21,522 bases of DNA from Bacteroidales bacterium (lineage in GTDB: Bacteria > Bacteroidota > Bacteroidia > Bacteroidales > UBA10428), in assembly GCA_016926235.1 (NCBI GenBank), contig JAFGOZ010000662.1:1-21522 (forward strand), read 5' to 3'. Shown piece after piece: positions 20,592 to 21,522 of the stretch. A program made the translations under genes and the position numbers. The stretch's first letter is position 1, and every line of letters starts with the position of its first letter. The notes under the pieces were generated by a model. That model saw only the letters and a program-made list of their open reading frames with translations. It did no database searches and was not told the origin of the DNA.

Positions 20592-21317
20592 ATGCAACGG
20601 AAAATTACCTTGTTAGTTCTGCTGTTAAGCTGTTTCCCATTGATGGCTCAATATACCTATTTTGGTTTTAGGGAGGGTTTGGGGTTTTATTCCATGAAAA
20701 GTCTTGATCATCTGCAGGAACTCAGATGTGAAGAATCCGGATTTCCCATGGAAACCACTGAAAGTTATCCTGCCTCGATGAATCACCATTTCGAAGTTGG
20801 AGAGTATCTCCCCTCATTCATTTCAAAATGGGCCATTTGCTACAGATATTGTTCAACCGGCGCCAGATCAACCGTCTCAGATTATTCAGGCCGCTATGAT
20901 TTGGATGCGGTCATCACAGGTCATCAATTGGGATTAATGCTTGAACATGTTTTTCCCACTGCAAGTAATCTGGGATATGGTACTTATTTGGAAGCCGGAT
21001 CTGTTTATACACGGTTAAAAACCCTTGACTTTTTTAACCTGACCTTTCCGGTTAGCGTAACCTATAAAGCGGCATATGATTTTATCGCCTTCGGAGGGTA
21101 CGGTGAATTGGGCTTATTCGTTCATTACAAATACAGATTTGTGATGGCCAGGTTAAATCTTGGGTACTTATTTGATATTATGGCCCCGCTCCATCTCAAA
21201 GATAACAGGGAAATGCAGCTTTATCTTGAAAATCGAAAGCTGCGGCCACAATGGGACGGCCTGAGAATGGGTTTACAAGTAAATATCTTACTCAGAAATC
21301 CTGAGAAAACGAACTGA
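20592..21317 (+). CDS. Predicted outer-membrane beta-barrel protein
   Basis: A 241-residue protein with signal peptide MQRKITLLVLLLSCFPLMAQ. The rest alternates hydrophobic and polar residues in strands rich in Gly, Tyr and Phe (YTYFGFREGLGFYSM; HQLGLMLEHVFPTASNLGYG, TYLEAGSVYTRL; FGGYGELGLFVHYKYRFVMA, RLNLGYLFDI; GLRMGLQVNILL), typical of small outer-membrane barrels of the porin/OmpA-like fold in Bacteroidota. It likely works with the lipoprotein 8 bp upstream. I recognise no specific family. Confidence 0.65.
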   Translation: MQRKITLLVLLLSCFPLMAQYTYFGFREGLGFYSMKSLDHLQELRCEESGFPMETTESYPASMNHHFEVGEYLPSFISKWAICYRYCSTGARSTVSDYSGRYDLDAVITGHQLGLMLEHVFPTASNLGYGTYLEAGSVYTRLKTLDFFNLTFPVSVTYKAAYDFIAFGGYGELGLFVHYKYRFVMARLNLGYLFDIMAPLHLKDNREMQLYLENRKLRPQWDGLRMGLQVNILLRNPEKTN

Positions 21318-21344
21318 AGGGGTAAGAGCATGATGATTCGGGGC

Positions 21345-21370
21345 AGGCTATAAGCGCGGACTTTAGACGC
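21345..21370 (+). repeat. attC-like right-end remnant
   Basis: The sequence aggctataagcgcggacttt, agacgc resembles the right end of family B sites (GGCTCATACACGCGGACGTT, AG), with the GTT core changed to TTT. No left arm is nearby. Confidence 0.4.
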
Positions 21371-21478
21371 AATTGAATATGTTAATTTACCGGTGATGCG
21401 TTAACTTTTTAGACATATTTGTAAATTATAGATATTAAATATAATATAAGCGTTCTTTGATTTTTTGATTTGTTTTCT

Positions 21479-21522
21479 ACCCCGAAGGGGTTATATCTGA
21501 ATAACCGTGGGTGATAACCCAC
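21479..21522. repeat. REP-like palindromes at the window edge
   Basis: ACCCCGAAGGGGT (21479-21491) and GTGGGTGATAACCCAC (21507-21522) are two adjacent perfect hairpins, the second cut by the window edge. Pairs like this are common dispersed intergenic repeats in Bacteroidota, some linked to REP-associated transposases. Confidence 0.5.

Overview
The window reads as the distal part of a large chromosomal integron-type gene-cassette array from a Bacteroidota bacterium, followed by ordinary chromosome. The phylum is inferred from promoters that fit the Bacteroidota -33/-7 pattern (TTG, 19-20 bp, TAnnTTTG), AT-rich cassette genes, a GH9 glycoside hydrolase, secreted lipoproteins and phylum-typical short palindromes. 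No integrase gene or attI site lies in the window; if present they should be to the left, because every cassette gene reads left to right.

Array (1-14226). Sixteen imperfect inverted repeats, mostly 127-147 bp, separate 15 cassettes plus the end of another. Each has the layout of an attC site: a left RYYYAAC-like box, paired arms around a variable middle, and a right GTT core. The first bases of nearly every cassette are the reverse complement of the bases just left of its own downstream attC, as expected of cassettes that circularise and insert at the GTT core. In order the cassettes carry: HEPN/HepT end (partial); PIN protein plus a 54-aa partner; ParD/ParE; SnoaL-like protein plus cupin; HicA (broken)/HicB; a four-helix membrane protein; an MDR oxidoreductase; DUF6364/VapC; RelB-like/RelE; HigB/HigA; a second HigB/HigA; RHH antitoxin/MazF; a lipoprotein; PadR regulator plus alpha/beta hydrolase; a class D beta-lactamase; a SAM methyltransferase. 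Nine of the sixteen are toxin-antitoxin cassettes. All complete toxin-antitoxin cassettes and the PadR cassette have their own -7 promoter element (the -33 is weak in one); the other accessory cassettes show none.

The attC sites fall into two main arm families, one outlier and one hybrid, and they decay towards the right end: attC12 has a GAC core, attC13 has lost its right GTT, attC14 is 36 bp, and attC15 is only a left half. This fits insertion at a distant attI, with the oldest cassettes farthest away.

Right flank (14227-21522). The flank looks more GC-rich. It holds a lipoprotein carboxylesterase, a GH9 glycoside hydrolase with signal peptide, a doubtful small lipoprotein ORF, a double TFIIB-type zinc-ribbon protein, and a pair encoding a lipoprotein with fibronectin-like domains and a predicted outer-membrane barrel. 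Two short attC-like scraps (near 19372 and 21345) suggest that the array once extended further or was split. The window ends in a REP-like palindrome.
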